Shown in pieces: positions 63,548-64,000 of a stretch of DNA of 64,000 bases. Origin of the DNA: Plastoroseomonas hellenica (GTDB lineage: Bacteria; Pseudomonadota; Alphaproteobacteria; Acetobacterales; Acetobacteraceae); NCBI RefSeq assembly GCF_018129085.1, contig NZ_JAAGBB010000007.1, positions 62,001 to 126,000 of the forward strand. Reading direction: 5' to 3'. The notes beneath the pieces are model-generated. The model ran no database searches and was not told where the DNA came from. It saw only the letters and a program-made list of their open reading frames with translations. The first letter of the stretch is position 1. Each line of letters begins with the position of its first letter. A program made the position numbers and the translations under genes.

Positions 63548-63964
63548 TTACTTCGTGATGCGCGGGCCGCCGAGCCCGCCGCCGGGCTGGCCGCCGCCCG
63601 GCTGGCCGCCGCCGGTCTGGGCGCCGCCGCTGCCCGACCAGGCCTCACGGATGCGCTCCAGCACCGGGGCGGTCGCCTGGGTATTGTCGCCGGCGACGGT
63701 CGCCACCACGACGCCCGCGGACGGGACGCAGTAGATGGTCGCGAGCGTCGTGCCGTCCTGCGGCTCGGCGCCGACGCTGGCATTGCCGGTCCCCAGCACG
63801 CGCAGCCCGGCGCGCTCGAAGACCTCGCGCGCCCGCTGGTGGCAGTCCGGCATCGGACTGTTGCGGCCGATCGAAAAATGGATCTGGCTGACGCCATAGG
63901 CGTTGGCCTGGCTCAACGGCAGCGCCGCGAGGGCGGTGACGAAGCAGAGAGCGGTGAGGCGCAT
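63548..63964 (-). CDS. Exported Gly/Gln-rich-tailed hypothetical protein
   Basis: A 138-residue exported protein of no recognised family. Signal peptide (LTALCFVTALAALPLSQANA) then a small mature domain with two Cys (MPDCHQRAREVF and TIYCVPSAG) that could form a disulfide, followed by a low-complexity tail of GGGQPGGGQPGGG type. The repeat unit GGGQP may expand or contract. A purine-rich stretch GGGAGC lies ahead of the ATG at 63964. It stands alone, convergent to the operon before it. Confidence 0.7.
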   Translation of the reverse strand: MRLTALCFVTALAALPLSQANAYGVSQIHFSIGRNSPMPDCHQRAREVFERAGLRVLGTGNASVGAEPQDGTTLATIYCVPSAGVVVATVAGDNTQATAPVLERIREAWSGSGGAQTGGGQPGGGQPGGGLGGPRITK

Positions 63965-64000
63965 CGACGGAGCTCCCGAACGGTTCTTGCTGACAAAACC

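Overview
The window is a high-GC (about 70 percent by eye) bacterial chromosome segment. The protein families and their style point to an alphaproteobacterium of the Acetobacterales, Roseomonas-like: orphan Bug-type receptors, a fused aerobic indolepyruvate ferredoxin oxidoreductase, class II DAHP synthase and a Tad pilus locus. The placement is inferred from recalled families, not from a search. Genes are packed tightly, with many 4-base stop/start overlaps. No gene-free stretch exceeds 300 bases; the longest are 247-254 bases. I see no rRNA, CRISPR array, insertion sequence, integrase or prophage gene.

Layout. 1-2.0 kb: the start of an MFS exporter, then a GtrA-like protein and a family 2 glycosyltransferase (minus strand). 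2.1-5.0 kb: an orphan peptide-type solute-binding protein, a structured repeat, and rutA behind a sigma-54 promoter. 5.1-18.0 kb: a complete minus-strand Tad/Flp pilus locus read from a lytic transglycosylase through tadV, flp, cpaB, cpaC, a very short cpaD, cpaE, cpaF, tadB, tadC, two TadE-type pseudopilins and tadG to tadD. 18.1-23.2 kb: Bug receptor, VOC protein, pdxA-pdxJ, second copy of the repeat, Lrp/AsnC regulator, JmjC-like cupin. 23.4-33.5 kb: fused 2-oxoacid:ferredoxin oxidoreductase, acyl-CoA dehydrogenase, M20 peptidase, EF-hand protein, DUF1330, a Na/Pi symporter with a PhnZ-like HD protein, and tRNA-Val(CAC). 33.5-38.5 kb: DUF3108, gph, glmU-glmS, DUF3309. 38.6-43.9 kb: a catabolic module (Bug receptor, cyclase, fumarylacetoacetase, divergent GntR regulator, semialdehyde dehydrogenase). 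44-56.3 kb: Sel1 protein, glutathione reductase, class II DAHP synthase, pncB, DMT exporter, nadE, two small paralogous proteins, gltX, cysS, a TrmJ-type methyltransferase. 56.3-63.5 kb: a GntR regulator and a sigma-54-driven operon for a cyclic ureide (cyanurate- or barbiturate-like): allophanate hydrolase split into two proteins, an ABC importer, a ring-opening amidohydrolase and a PuuE-like NodB-fold protein.

The main result is that both sigma-54 promoters I found by eye stand in front of ring-opening nitrogen-scavenging functions: rutA (uracil ring) and the amidase-to-amidohydrolase operon (cyanurate/barbiturate-type ring). This suggests one nitrogen-limitation regulon that mines N from pyrimidine-like and triazine-like rings. 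The PuuE-like protein is a candidate for an unassigned hydrolytic step in it. The second unusual item is a roughly 143-base interspersed repeat present twice, whose hairpins are preserved by compensatory changes.
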